Assembly (NCBI RefSeq): GCF_005222485.1
Contig: NZ_CP029078.1
Location: 6,511,501 to 6,575,500, forward strand
Origin: Streptomyces griseoviridis
GTDB taxonomy: Bacteria > Actinomycetota > Actinomycetes > Streptomycetales > Streptomycetaceae
DNA: 64,000 nucleotides
Reading direction: 5' to 3'
The notes below the pieces were generated by a model. That model was not told the origin of the DNA, did not search any database, and was given only the letters and a program-made list of their open reading frames with translations. How positions within the stretch are numbered: position 1 is the first letter of the stretch; each line of letters starts with the position of its first letter. Positions 8,683 to 17,789 of the stretch are shown here, piece by piece. Position numbers and translations under genes: made by a program.

Positions 8683-11508
8683 ATGCAGACCGCGTCGGAC
8701 CGGCACGAGTACCCCGCTCACTGGGAGGCCGACGTGGTGCTGCGCGACGGCGGTACCGCGCGCGTCAGACCGATCACCGTCGACGACGCCGATCGCCTGG
8801 TCAGCTTCTACGAGCAGGTCTCGGACGAGTCGAAGTACTACCGCTTCTTCGCGCCCTACCCTCGCCTGTCCGCCAAGGACGTCCACCGCTTCACGCACCA
8901 CGACTTCGTGGACCGGGTGGGACTCGCGGCCACGGTCGGCGGCGAGTTCATCGCCACCGTACGCTACGACCGCATCGACGCCGACGGCATGGCCGCCACC
9001 GCGCCCTCGGACGAGGCCGAGGTCGCCTTCCTCGTCCAGGACGCCCACCAGGGGCGCGGCGTCGCCTCCGCCCTCCTGGAGCACATCGCCGCCGTCGCCC
9101 GCGAGCGCGGCATCCGCCGCTTCGCCGCCGAGGTGCTGCCCGCCAACACCAAGATGATCAAGGTGTTCACGGACGCCGGCTACACCCAGAAGCGCAGCTT
9201 CGAGGACGGCGTCGTCCGCCTGGAGTTCGACCTCGAACCCACCGACCGCTCGCTCGACGTCCAGCGCGCCAGGGAACAGCGCGCCGAGGGCCGCTCCGTA
9301 CGACGGCTGCTGAAGCCCGGCTCGGTCGCCGTCATCGGCGTGGGCCGCACCCCCGGGGGAGTGGGCCGCGCCCTCCTCGACAACATCAGGGAAGCCGGCT
9401 ACACCGGCCGGCTGCACGCCGTGAACAGCGGCTTCCCCGCAGACCTGACGGACCTCGACGGCGTCCCCGCGCACCGCTCCGTGCGCGACATCGAGGACCC
9501 CGTGGACCTCGCCGTCGTCGCCGTCCCCGCCGACCGGGTCCCCGACGTCGTCACCGAGTGCGGCGAGCACGGCGTGCAGGGCGTGGTCGTCGTCTCCGCC
9601 GGATACGCCGAGAGCGGCTCCGAAGGGCGCGAGCGCCAGCGCGCCCTGGTCCGCCGCGCCCGCACCTACGGCATGCGCATCGTCGGACCCAACGCCTTCG
9701 GCCTCATCAACACCGCCGCCGACGTACGCCTCAACGCCTCGCTCGCCCCCGAGATGCCCCGCCCGGGACGGATCGGCCTGTTCGCCCAGTCGGGCGCCAT
9801 CGGCATCGCCCTCCTCTCCCGGCTGCACCGGCGCGGCGGCGGCGTCACCGGCGACACCGGCGTCTCCACCTTCGTCTCCGCAGGCAACCGCGCGGACGTC
9901 TCGGGCAACGACGTCCTCCAGTACTGGTACGACGACCCCGACACCGACGTCGTCCTCATGTACCTGGAGTCCATCGGCAACGCCCGCAAGTTCACCCGCC
10001 TCGCCCGCCGCACCGCCGCCGCCAAACCCCTCGTCGTCGTGCAGAGCGCGGGCTCCGCGCCCCAGGGCCACGCCGTGCGCGCCACCCGGCTCCCGCCCGC
10101 CACCGTCACCGAACTCCTCCGCCAGGCCGGCGTGATCCGGGTCGACACCATCACCGAACTCGTCGACACCGGCCTGCTGCTCGCCCGCCAGCCCCTGCCG
10201 CCCGGCCCCCGGGTCGCCATCCTCGGCAACTCCGAGTCCCTCGGACTGCTCACCTACGACGCCTGCCTCTCCGAGGGGCTGCGCCCCGCCCGCCCCCTCG
10301 ACCTGACCACCGCCGCGAGCGCCGCCGACTTCCACGCCGCCCTGCTGCGCGCCCTCGACGACGACTCCTGCGACGCCGTGATCGTCACCGCGATCCCGGC
10401 GATCGGCGAGGTCCCGGTCGCCGACGCCGAACTGGCCGAGGCCCTGCGGTCCGCCGCCGCGCGGGTCCCCGGCAAGCCCGTCCTCGTCGTCCACGTCGAA
10501 CTCGGCGGCCTCGCCGAGGCGCTCTCCGCCGCCGCCAGCACCGCCCCCGCGCCCGACCCGAGGGCCCCGGGCGCCCGCAGGCTGCGCCCCTCCCAGCAGC
10601 TCCCGCCGCCCGCCCCCGCCCCGCAGCCGCCCGCCGAGACCGTCCCCCGCCTCATCCCCGCCTTCCCGGCCGCCGAACGCGCCGTCCGCGCCCTCGCCGA
10701 AGCCGTGAAGTACGCCCAGTGGCGGCGCGACACCGCCGAGCCCGGCAAGGTCCCCGAGCACGACGACATCGACGAGAAGGGCGCCGCCCGCCTGATCGAC
10801 CGGCTGCTCGCCCGCGGCCAGGGCCTCACCCTCGGCACCGAGGAGACCCGCGAACTGCTCGGCCGCTACGGCATCGCCGTCCGCTCCGCCACCCCCGCCT
10901 TCACCCCGGACGACGCCGCCAGGGCCGCCGCCGCCCTCGGCTACCCCGTCGCCCTCAAGGCCACCGCACCCCATCTGCGCCACCGCGCCGACCTGGGCGG
11001 CGTCCGGCTCGACCTCACCGACGAGGAGCAACTGCGCCGGGCCTACGCCGAGTTGTGCGGGCTGTTCGGGAAGCCTGAGGAGCTGCGGCCGGTCGTGCAG
11101 GCGATGGCGCCCCGCGGCGTGGACACCGTGGTGCGGGCCGTCATCGACCCGGCCGCGGGCGCCGTCCTCTCCTTCGGCCTCTCCGGAGCCGCCTCCCAGC
11201 TCCTCGGCGACACCGCCCACCGCCTGGTCCCGGTGACCGACCGGGAGGCCGCCTCCCTGATCCGCTCGATCCGCACGGCCCCGCTGCTGTTCGGCTGGCG
11301 CGGCTCGACGCCCGTCGACACACCCGCCCTGGAGGAACTGCTCCTGCGGGTCTCCCGGCTCGTCCACGACCACCCCGAGATCGTCGCCGTCACCCTGGAA
11401 CCCGTGGTCGTCGCCCCGCACGCGCTCACCGTGCTGGGCGCCTCGGTCCGGCTCGCACCGCCGCCTGCCCGCGACGACCTCGGACCCCGCACCCTGCCGG
11501 CCTACTGA
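8683..11508 (+). CDS. GNAT acetyltransferase fused to an acyl-CoA synthetase (ADP-forming)-like module
   Basis: A 941-residue multidomain protein. Residues about 25-190 are a GNAT domain with the acetyl-CoA loop QGRGVASALL near 122. From about 210 a CoA-binding Rossmann domain (SVAVIGVGRTPGGVG) and succinyl-CoA-ligase-like domains follow; a Pro/Ala-rich linker near 625-660 leads to a C-terminal ATP-grasp-like domain. This matches actinobacterial protein lysine acetyltransferases of the Pat type, which acetylate and silence acyl-CoA synthetases, but with GNAT first rather than last as in Salmonella Pat. The synthetase half is often regulatory rather than catalytic in these fusions. The targets cannot be read from sequence. 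Confidence 0.82.
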   Translation: MQTASDRHEYPAHWEADVVLRDGGTARVRPITVDDADRLVSFYEQVSDESKYYRFFAPYPRLSAKDVHRFTHHDFVDRVGLAATVGGEFIATVRYDRIDADGMAATAPSDEAEVAFLVQDAHQGRGVASALLEHIAAVARERGIRRFAAEVLPANTKMIKVFTDAGYTQKRSFEDGVVRLEFDLEPTDRSLDVQRAREQRAEGRSVRRLLKPGSVAVIGVGRTPGGVGRALLDNIREAGYTGRLHAVNSGFPADLTDLDGVPAHRSVRDIEDPVDLAVVAVPADRVPDVVTECGEHGVQGVVVVSAGYAESGSEGRERQRALVRRARTYGMRIVGPNAFGLINTAADVRLNASLAPEMPRPGRIGLFAQSGAIGIALLSRLHRRGGGVTGDTGVSTFVSAGNRADVSGNDVLQYWYDDPDTDVVLMYLESIGNARKFTRLARRTAAAKPLVVVQSAGSAPQGHAVRATRLPPATVTELLRQAGVIRVDTITELVDTGLLLARQPLPPGPRVAILGNSESLGLLTYDACLSEGLRPARPLDLTTAASAADFHAALLRALDDDSCDAVIVTAIPAIGEVPVADAELAEALRSAAARVPGKPVLVVHVELGGLAEALSAAASTAPAPDPRAPGARRLRPSQQLPPPAPAPQPPAETVPRLIPAFPAAERAVRALAEAVKYAQWRRDTAEPGKVPEHDDIDEKGAARLIDRLLARGQGLTLGTEETRELLGRYGIAVRSATPAFTPDDAARAAAALGYPVALKATAPHLRHRADLGGVRLDLTDEEQLRRAYAELCGLFGKPEELRPVVQAMAPRGVDTVVRAVIDPAAGAVLSFGLSGAASQLLGDTAHRLVPVTDREAASLIRSIRTAPLLFGWRGSTPVDTPALEELLLRVSRLVHDHPEIVAVTLEPVVVAPHALTVLGASVRLAPPPARDDLGPRTLPAY

Positions 11509-11649
11509 CCCGCGCCCGCCCCGAACACCCGCCCATGACCGCCGTGTTCGAGCCCGCGGCGGCCGACCGCACCCGACGCACCGCACCCGCCCGGTCACTC
11601 CCAGGCATCCCCCGCCCCTGACTTGGCAGGGCCGCCCCCACCCACGGAT

Positions 11650-11655
11650 TAGGAT
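11650..11655 (+). promoter_or_regulatory. -10 element TAGGAT giving a leaderless start
   Basis: TAGGAT ends 7 nt before the ATG at 11663, where the transcript would be expected to begin. There is no Shine-Dalgarno. This decides for 11663 over the in-frame ATG at 11654, which lies inside the hexamer region. Confidence 0.5.
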
Positions 11656-11662
11656 GGACACC

Positions 11663-12250
11663 ATGGCCAAGACCAGTACGACGACCCAGGGGCTGCGTGC
11701 GGCGATCGAGCGCAGTGGCTACTACCCGGCCCTCGTGGCCGAGGCGGTGGAGGCCGCCGTGGGCGGCGAGCCCATCCGGTCGTACCTGGTCCACCAGGAG
11801 ACGACGTTCGACCAGAACGAGGTGCGCAGGCACGTCACGGTGCTGGTCCTCACCGGCAACCGCTTCATCGTCAGCCACACCGACGAACAGGCCGCCGACA
11901 GCACCTCACCGACCCCGTACGCCACCACCTCCACCGAGTCCGTGACGATCGGCCGGATCTCGTCCGTCGTCCTCAGCCGGGTGGTCGCCAACCCCGAGCA
12001 GTACGTGCCGGGCACCCTGCCGCGCGAGGTGGTCCTCACCATCGGCTGGGGCGCCGTCTCCCGCATCGACCTCGAACCGGCCGCCTGCGGCGACCCCAAC
12101 TGCGAGGCGGACCACGGCTACACCGGCAGTTCCACGGCCGACGACCTCAGCCTGCGCGTCAGCGAGGCGGGCGACGGCCCCGACACCGTCCGCGAGGCCC
12201 TCACCTTCGCCCAGTCGCTCTCCGAGGCGACCGCGGACGTCACCCGCTGA
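11663..12250 (+). CDS. DUF5998 family protein
   Basis: A 195-residue soluble protein conserved in streptomycetes and assigned to DUF5998 by recall of its start (MAKTSTTTQGLR). It has no signal peptide or membrane segment; a Cys/Asp/His-containing stretch CGDPNCEADHG near residue 145 could bind metal. Function is unknown. Its stop TGA shares its last base with the ATG of the phosphatase-fold gene (TGATG), so the two are translationally coupled and may act together. Confidence 0.75.
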   Translation: MAKTSTTTQGLRAAIERSGYYPALVAEAVEAAVGGEPIRSYLVHQETTFDQNEVRRHVTVLVLTGNRFIVSHTDEQAADSTSPTPYATTSTESVTIGRISSVVLSRVVANPEQYVPGTLPREVVLTIGWGAVSRIDLEPAACGDPNCEADHGYTGSSTADDLSLRVSEAGDGPDTVREALTFAQSLSEATADVTR

Positions 12251-13440
12251 TGGCCCAGCCCGCCTGGGACGACGACCCGCAGCCCCTCGCCCCCGACTCC
12301 GCCCCGCTGCCCCAGTACGGCAGCGGCTCCCTCGCCGACCTGCTCCCCACCCTCGCCACCGGCATGGGCGTCCCCGGCCTGCCCGCCGGCATCCGCGAGC
12401 TGACCCCCGTCGACCGCGCCTGCGTCTTCCTGATCGACGGGCTCGGCTGGGAGCAGCTGACGGCGCACCCCGACGAGGCGCCGTTCATGACGTCGCTCCT
12501 CGCCGGCTCCCGCGGCGGCACCGGCACCCCGCTCACCGCCGGCTTCCCGGCGACCACCGCGACCTCGCTCGCCTCCGTCGGCACCGGACTGCCGCCCGGC
12601 GCGCACGGACTGCCCGGCTACACCGTCCGCGACCCGGCCACCGGCGCCCTGATGAACCAGCTCCGCTGGCAGCCGTGGACGGCGCCCGAGGTCTGGCAGC
12701 CCTACCCCACCGTCTTCCGGCTCGCCGAGGACGCGGGCGTGCACGCCGCCCAGGTGTCGTCGCCGACCTTCCAGAACACCCCGCTCACCAAGGTCGCGCT
12801 CAGCGGCGGCATCTTCCGCGGCAGGCTCACCGGCGAGGAGCGCATGGACCTCGCCGCCGAGGAACTGGCCGCGGGCGACCGCTCCCTCGTCTACACGTAC
12901 TACGCCGAACTGGACGGCGCGGGACACCGCTTCGGCGTCGCCTCCGACACCTGGCGCGGCCAGCTCATGTACGTCGACCGGCTGGTCCAGCGGCTCGCCG
13001 AGCAACTGCCGCCGCGCAGCGCCCTGTACGTCACCGCCGACCACGGCATGATCGACGTCCCGTTCGACGAGGACCACCGCATCGACTTCGACGCCGACTG
13101 GGAACTGCGCGCGGGCGTCGCCCTGCTGGGCGGCGAGGGCAGGGCCCGGCACGTCTACGCGGTGCCCGGTGCCCAGGGCGACGTCCTCGCCTGCTGGCGC
13201 GAGGTGCTCGGCGAGCAGTTCTGGGTGGCGTCGAGGGACGAGGCGATCGACGCGGGCTGGTTCGGCCCGCGCGTCGACGAGCGGGTCCGCGGACGGCTCG
13301 GCGACGTCGTCGCGGCGGCCAGGGACGACGTGCTGATCATCGCCTCCGAGCGGGAGCCGAAGGAGTCCGCGATGGTCGGCAACCACGGTTCGATGACCCC
13401 CGCCGAGCAGTTCGTGCCGCTGCTCGAAGTACGCTCCTGA
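12250..13440 (+). CDS. Alkaline-phosphatase-superfamily hydrolase (nucleotide pyrophosphatase/phosphodiesterase type)
   Basis: A 396-residue protein of the type I phosphodiesterase/nucleotide pyrophosphatase family. The metal-site landmarks are in order: LIDGLG near residue 60, the nucleophile loop FPATTATS near 100, DGAGHRFG near 220, ADHGM near 261 and NHGSMT near 381. It has no signal peptide, so it is predicted cytoplasmic, unusual for secreted relatives. It is coupled to the DUF5998 gene (1-nt overlap) and sits 38 bp upstream of thymidine kinase, which suggests a role in nucleotide or phosphodiester metabolism. The substrate is not determinable from sequence. Confidence 0.82.
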   Translation: MAQPAWDDDPQPLAPDSAPLPQYGSGSLADLLPTLATGMGVPGLPAGIRELTPVDRACVFLIDGLGWEQLTAHPDEAPFMTSLLAGSRGGTGTPLTAGFPATTATSLASVGTGLPPGAHGLPGYTVRDPATGALMNQLRWQPWTAPEVWQPYPTVFRLAEDAGVHAAQVSSPTFQNTPLTKVALSGGIFRGRLTGEERMDLAAEELAAGDRSLVYTYYAELDGAGHRFGVASDTWRGQLMYVDRLVQRLAEQLPPRSALYVTADHGMIDVPFDEDHRIDFDADWELRAGVALLGGEGRARHVYAVPGAQGDVLACWREVLGEQFWVASRDEAIDAGWFGPRVDERVRGRLGDVVAAARDDVLIIASEREPKESAMVGNHGSMTPAEQFVPLLEVRS

Positions 13441-13478
13441 CCCCTCCCTCACCCCTGCCGAAAGGTGCTCACCCCGCC

Positions 13479-14126
13479 ATGCCCGAGCTGGTGTTCTTCT
13501 CCGGAACGATGGACTGCGGGAAGTCGACGCTGGCCCTCCAGATAGAGCACAACCGCTCCGCGCGCGGCCTGGTCGGCATGATCCTCACCCGCGACGACCG
13601 GGCGGGGGAGGGCAAACTCTCCTCCCGCCTCGGCCTGGTCACCGACGCCGTGGAGGTCAGGGACGACCAGGACCTGTACGTCCATCTCGTCGACCACCTC
13701 TCGCAGGGCGGCCGGGCCGACTACGTGATCGCCGACGAGGCGCAGTTCCTCGCCCCGGGACAGGTCGACCAGCTCGCCCGGGTCGTCGACGAGCTGGGCC
13801 TCGACGTGTACGCCTTCGGCATCACCACCGACTTCCGCACCAAGCTGTTCCCCGGCTCCCAGCGCCTGGTGGAGCTGGCCGACCGGGTCGAGGTGCTCCA
13901 GGTGGAGGCGCTGTGCTGGTGCGGCGCCCGCGCCACCCACAACGCCCGCACGATAGGCGGCCGGATGGTCGTCGAGGGCGCCCAGGTGGTGGTCGGGGAC
14001 GTCAACCAGCCCGAGGACGTCGGCTACGAGGTGCTGTGCCGCAGGCACCACCGCCGCCGGATGACCGCCGCCGCCTCCCGGGCCGCCGCACTCTCCCCCG
14101 ACGTCCTGCCCGTCTCGTCCGGCTGA
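13479..14126 (+). CDS. tdk: Thymidine kinase
   Basis: Type II thymidine kinase of 215 residues that phosphorylates thymidine to dTMP in the salvage pathway. The Walker A is SGTMDCGKST near residue 8, the Walker B/DEAQF region lies near 88, and the zinc-binding lasso has CWCG (near 147) with a later Cys-Arg-Arg-His cluster. The ATG at 13479 is preceded by GAAAGG. The 3' end lies only 16 bp from the convergent glyoxalase-fold gene. A C-terminal Ala/Ser-rich extension of about 20 residues is dispensable in length comparison with the family. Confidence 0.92.
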   Translation: MPELVFFSGTMDCGKSTLALQIEHNRSARGLVGMILTRDDRAGEGKLSSRLGLVTDAVEVRDDQDLYVHLVDHLSQGGRADYVIADEAQFLAPGQVDQLARVVDELGLDVYAFGITTDFRTKLFPGSQRLVELADRVEVLQVEALCWCGARATHNARTIGGRMVVEGAQVVVGDVNQPEDVGYEVLCRRHHRRRMTAAASRAAALSPDVLPVSSG

Positions 14127-14142
14127 TCCGCGCGACCCCGCG

Positions 14143-14946
14143 TCAGCGCGGGCTCTCCATCAGCGAGAACCGCGCCCCGTCCGGATCGGCGACCAGGGCC
14201 ACCCGCCCGTGCGCGGAGTCGGCGGCCGGGGTGAGCACCCGCCCGCCCAGCTCCCGCACCCGCGCGACGGACGCGTCCAGGTCCGCCGTCTCGAAGTACG
14301 TCATCCAGTGCGGACCGCGCTCCCGGGGCAGCGCGCCGCCCACGCCGTGCAGCCCGGCCACCGGACGCCCCGCCACCTGGAGGGTCACGTAGTCGAGGCC
14401 GGCCGGGGCGGCCTCCTCGCGGCTGTAGCCGAAGACCGTCTCGTAGAACTTCACCACGCTCACCGTCTCGAAGGTCACCAGCTCGTTCCAGACCGGGGTG
14501 CCCGGCACGCCCGCGAGGTCCGCGCCCAGATGCCGGGCCGCCTGCCAGACGCCGAACACCGCGCCCGCCGGATCGGAGGCGATGGCGAGCCGCCCCGCCT
14601 CCGCCGCGTCCAGCGGCCCCACCCCGACCGTGCCACCGCACAGCCGTACCGTCTCCGCCGTCAGATCCACGTCGTCGGAGGCGAGATACGGCGTCCAGGC
14701 CACCGGCAGCTGCCGGTCGGGCGGGAGCTGCCCGATGCCGGCCACCTCACGGCCGTCGAGCAGCGCCCGTACGTACGGGCCGAGCTGCTGCGGTCCGGGG
14801 CGGAACTCCCAGCCGAACAGCGCCCCGTAGAACTCCTGGGTCGCGGCGATCCCGTGCACCATCAGACTCACCCAGCAGGGCGTGCCGGGCACATGCCCGG
14901 CGTGCTGCTCGCCGTTCGGGCCTGACGACCCCCGTGCCTCCGTCAT
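14143..14946 (-). CDS. VOC-superfamily protein with two glyoxalase/bleomycin-resistance domains
   Basis: A 267-residue protein with two vicinal-oxygen-chelate domains (about 22-140 and 150-265), each with the beta-alpha-beta-beta-beta pattern; the paired motifs are FYGALFGWEF and FYETVFGYS. Proteins of this layout are annotated as hydroxylases or resistance proteins, but the reaction is not established. The ATG at 14946 follows GAGGAGAGAGAC. It is divergent from the sulfurtransferase gene across a 294-bp region and convergent with tdk. Confidence 0.8.
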   Translation of the reverse strand: MTEARGSSGPNGEQHAGHVPGTPCWVSLMVHGIAATQEFYGALFGWEFRPGPQQLGPYVRALLDGREVAGIGQLPPDRQLPVAWTPYLASDDVDLTAETVRLCGGTVGVGPLDAAEAGRLAIASDPAGAVFGVWQAARHLGADLAGVPGTPVWNELVTFETVSVVKFYETVFGYSREEAAPAGLDYVTLQVAGRPVAGLHGVGGALPRERGPHWMTYFETADLDASVARVRELGGRVLTPAADSAHGRVALVADPDGARFSLMESPR

Positions 14947-15240
14947 GTCTCTCTCCTCGAACCCCTCGCGGTGGCCGTGTCGCTGCCGCTCTGCGGATCC
15001 CCGTGCCGATGCTCGCACTCCCGACCCCACCGCGCCCCCCGGGCACGCCGCTCTCACCACCCCGCGCGCGGTGAACTCCCGGTCCGCGCCCCACCGTACG
15101 GTCGCGCGCCCCCGCCGAAAGTGATCGTCTTAGGTACAACAACTGCCCGATTTCGTACACCGTATGACCGGTCCTGTTCGGCGTCGCTGAGTAGCCGGAT
15201 GACGACGACGCGGCCGTCACCGTGCGCGAGGATGGCGGAC
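14947..15240. promoter_or_regulatory. Divergent intergenic region between the VOC protein and the sulfurtransferase
   Basis: A 294-bp region with a locally AT-richer core near 15120-15180. GAGGAT at 15228-15233, 7 nt before the ATG at 15241, could be a -10 of a leaderless transcript or its GAGG could be a ribosome site; sequence alone cannot decide. No clear operator. Confidence 0.4.
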
Positions 15241-16092
15241 ATGAACGCCATCCTTTCCGCGACCGAACTCGCGGCTCTGCTCGCGGGTCCGAACCCGCCG
15301 GTCCTGCTCGACGTCCGCTGGCAGCTCAGTGGGGCGAAGGCGGCGGGCGAACCACCCTTCGACGGCCGGGCCGCGTACGCCGAGGGACATCTGCCGGGCG
15401 CCGTCTACGTCGACCTGGACACGGAACTGGCCTCCGCGCCCGGCGCCGCGGGCCGCCACCCGCTGCCCGACCTCGACGTGTTCGGCGCCGCGATGCGCCG
15501 GGCCGGCGTCGCGGTGCGCCGCCCGGTCGTCGTCTACGACGGCGGACAGGGCTGGGCGGCGGCCCGCGCCTGGTGGCTGCTGCGCTGGACCGGCCACCAG
15601 GACGTGCGGGTCCTCGACGGCGGGCTGCCCGCCTGGCAGGGGGCGCGCGAGACCTCCACGCCCGCCCCGGCGGAGGGCGACTTCCGGCCGGTTCCGGGCC
15701 CCGAAGGGCTCCTGGACGCCGACGCGGCCGCCTCCCTGGCCCGCTCCGGGGTGCTCTTCGACGCGCGCGCGGGGGAGCGGTACCGGGGGGACGTCGAGCC
15801 CATCGACCGGGTCGGCGGGCACATCCCCGGCGCGGTGTCGGCGCCGACCGCCGACAACGTGGACCCGGACGGCAGGTTCAGGCCCGCCAGGGAACTCGCC
15901 GACCAGTTCAAGGCGCTGGGCGCGACCGACGGCACGCCGGTCGGCGTGTACTGCGGCTCCGGGGTCTCGGGCGCCCACGAGGTGCTCGCCCTGGCGGTCG
16001 CGGGCATCCCGGCCGCCCTCTACGTCGGTTCCTGGTCGGAGTGGTCGGCCGACCCGGACCGCCCGGTCGCGACGGGCCCCGACCCGCAGTGA
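15241..16092 (+). CDS. Sulfurtransferase with two rhodanese domains
   Basis: A 283-residue tandem-rhodanese enzyme of the thiosulfate/3-mercaptopyruvate sulfurtransferase family. The N-terminal domain is structural and the C-terminal one carries the catalytic Cys238 in YCGSGVSG; a CGSG loop is closer to mercaptopyruvate sulfurtransferases than the CRxGxx of classic rhodaneses. Family signature segments include HLPGAVYVDLD and HIPGAVSAP. It transfers sulfane sulfur to thiol or cyanide acceptors in the cytoplasm. A perfect hairpin terminator follows, shared with convergent sepH. Confidence 0.88.
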   Translation: MNAILSATELAALLAGPNPPVLLDVRWQLSGAKAAGEPPFDGRAAYAEGHLPGAVYVDLDTELASAPGAAGRHPLPDLDVFGAAMRRAGVAVRRPVVVYDGGQGWAAARAWWLLRWTGHQDVRVLDGGLPAWQGARETSTPAPAEGDFRPVPGPEGLLDADAAASLARSGVLFDARAGERYRGDVEPIDRVGGHIPGAVSAPTADNVDPDGRFRPARELADQFKALGATDGTPVGVYCGSGVSGAHEVLALAVAGIPAALYVGSWSEWSADPDRPVATGPDPQ

Positions 16093-16244
16093 GGAGCAGG
16101 CCGTCCCCGTGACCGGCGAACCGGCCCGGGGCGGGTCCCCGGGCTGACGCCGTGCGAGGGCGGCCCCGACGGCCGGTTGCCGGCGGAGCGGAGGGGGAGC
16201 GGGTGCTCCGTTGCCGGGCCGTCCTGCTCGTGTGGCGAGCGTGC

Positions 16245-16282
16245 GGGAGGGGCCCGCGCCACGGATGGCGCGGGCCCCTCCC
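16245..16282. terminator. Bidirectional terminator between the sulfurtransferase and sepH
   Basis: GGGAGGGGCCCGCGCCA at 16245-16261 and its exact complement at 16266-16282 form a perfect 17-bp stem with a CGGA loop. No T-run is evident, but the position between convergent genes and the stem strength support termination. Confidence 0.8.
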
Positions 16283-16299
16283 GGCTGCGACGCGGGGTG

Positions 16300-17319
16300 T
16301 TACTCCTGCTTCTTGCGGCGGGTGCCGAAGACGATCTCGTCCCAGCTCGGGACCGCGGCGCGGCGGCCCGGCCGGACGCCGTCCGCCTCGGCCTGCCGGT
16401 CGGTCGAGCCGATCAGCCGGTCGCGGTGGCCGCCGACCGACCGGGGCATCAGGACGTCCGCGTACGCGGAGCCCGCCGACGCGGCGGGCGCCTGGGGCTC
16501 CTCCTCGCCGGGCTCGTCCTCAAGTTCCTCGCCCGGCGGGTCGGTCGGGCGCTCGGGCACCACGAGGTCGCCGCGGAAGCTGGGCACCGCTTCCAACAGG
16601 CTGGTCAGGGAGTCCCGTTCACTCACGCCCTCCTCGGACGCGTCCGACGGCGCCGGCGGCAGACCCGGCCGGTCGAGGGGCCGGTCACGCGGCAGCCGGG
16701 CGATGCGCGGCACGAACGGGAAGCTGGGCTCCGGCGCGGCGAGGTCGTCGGACTCGCCGATCAGCGAGCGCGCCTCCTCGTCCACGGCCTGCACGAGCCG
16801 TCGCGGCGGGTCGTACGTCCAGCTCGCGGTGTGGTGTTCGCCCGCGACCTGGTAGGCCAGCATGACCTCCCAGGTGCCGTCGTCACGGCGCCACGAGTCC
16901 CACACGGCGGTGTCCTTGTCGGCGCCGCGCAGCACCAGCCGCTCCTGGACGGCCTCGCCGAGCTGGGGTCCCGCGGCGTTCTCGCCGGGACGGCGGACGG
17001 GGGTCTTGCGGGCGCGTTCGGCCATGAAGGCCCGCTCCGCGAGCACCGGGCCCTCGAAACGGCGCACCCGGTCGACGGGGATGCCGGCGTGCTGGGCGAC
17101 CTCTTCCGCGGTGGCTCCCGCACGTATACGCGCCTGGATGTCACGGGGGCGGAGGTGGCTCTCCACCTCGATCTCGATCTGGCCGAGGCGTGGCCGGTCA
17201 CCACGGACGGCCGCGCGCAGCCGCTCGTCGATGGGGAGGGTGTACTCCGTTGAATCGGCAGCCTTGAGCACCAGCCGTGTGCCGTCATTGGAGACGGCCA
17301 CGACACGCAGTTCGGGCAT
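16300..17319 (-). CDS. sepH: Cell division protein SepH
   Basis: A 339-residue SepH (DUF3071) protein. The conserved N-terminal domain (about 1-165) includes a helix-turn-helix-like segment near 64-90; in published work it binds FtsZ and promotes filament assembly and ring formation. The middle is acidic and disordered with Pro/Glu runs, and the C-terminus ends in the conserved PSWDEIVFGTRRK motif. The ATG at 17319 follows GGGAGG. It converges with the sulfurtransferase and is divergent from the 2-TM protein over a long intergenic region. Confidence 0.93.
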   Translation of the reverse strand: MPELRVVAVSNDGTRLVLKAADSTEYTLPIDERLRAAVRGDRPRLGQIEIEVESHLRPRDIQARIRAGATAEEVAQHAGIPVDRVRRFEGPVLAERAFMAERARKTPVRRPGENAAGPQLGEAVQERLVLRGADKDTAVWDSWRRDDGTWEVMLAYQVAGEHHTASWTYDPPRRLVQAVDEEARSLIGESDDLAAPEPSFPFVPRIARLPRDRPLDRPGLPPAPSDASEEGVSERDSLTSLLEAVPSFRGDLVVPERPTDPPGEELEDEPGEEEPQAPAASAGSAYADVLMPRSVGGHRDRLIGSTDRQAEADGVRPGRRAAVPSWDEIVFGTRRKKQE

Positions 17320-17753
17320 GGGGACCTCCCGGGTGGTGCCTGCCGACGTCACGTGCGTCGCTGCTTCCGCTAGTCGAGTGTGGCCTGCCCGGGTGCAGCC
17401 TGCCACAACCTTGCCGAGTTGCCCGGCGTGTCGGGCGTGGGCCCGGGAACGCCGTTATGGCACGGTTACCTATTCGCAACGCTAAGTGACTAACTCCGTC
17501 ACCCTGTGCAACAAGCCTCCTCCCGGCGGTCCGTCAAGGCCCCGTACGCCCTGGCGGGAGGCTTGACCCAGGGCTCGCAACAGTACTCCATTCGGACCAC
17601 GTGCGTGGATTGGCGCGCCCTCAACTTCTGGTGAGGGCGGGGACTTGGGCGCCCGCCGCCGGGGTTCGGGGATCTTGAACGTGGCGTACTTCACGCAATC
17701 ACCAGAAACGGAACTATTGGTTTCGTCCGTACGTCCCTTTCTCGTGCAGTTGG
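17320..17753. other. Long intergenic region upstream of sepH with hairpins and a doubtful small ORF
   Basis: Notable elements are CAAGCCTCC (17512-17520) complementary to GGAGGCTTG (17557-17565), a compact hairpin CGCCCTCA/TGAGGGCG (17616-17639, 8-nt loop), and the inverted repeat GTGAC-N7-GTCAC (17486-17502). A minus-strand frame from GTG 17694 to 17482 (70 codons, starting MKYATFKI) lacks a clear ribosome site and may not be real. These may be 5'-UTR structures or control sites for the flanking genes. Confidence 0.35.
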
Positions 17754-17783
17754 TTGACGAGGTACGTGAAAGGTAGGCAAGGT
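17754..17783 (+). promoter_or_regulatory. Promoter TTGACG-N18-CAAGGT for a leaderless gene
   Basis: TTGACG at 17754-17759 and CAAGGT at 17778-17783 are 18 bp apart, and the hexamer ends 6 nt before the ATG at 17790. Both boxes fit a housekeeping sigma factor, and transcription would begin about at the start codon. Confidence 0.55.
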
Positions 17784-17789
17784 CCCGGA

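Noticed and set aside
8497..11670. A 1057-codon open frame on the minus strand opposite the GNAT/CoA-ligase gene
   Set aside because: Gly/Asp/Val-rich low-complexity translation mirroring the real gene; no ribosome site and no motif.
17482..17694. Minus-strand 70-codon frame upstream of sepH
   Set aside because: It has a weak start context and coincides with hairpin-forming sequence; not supported enough to list as a gene.
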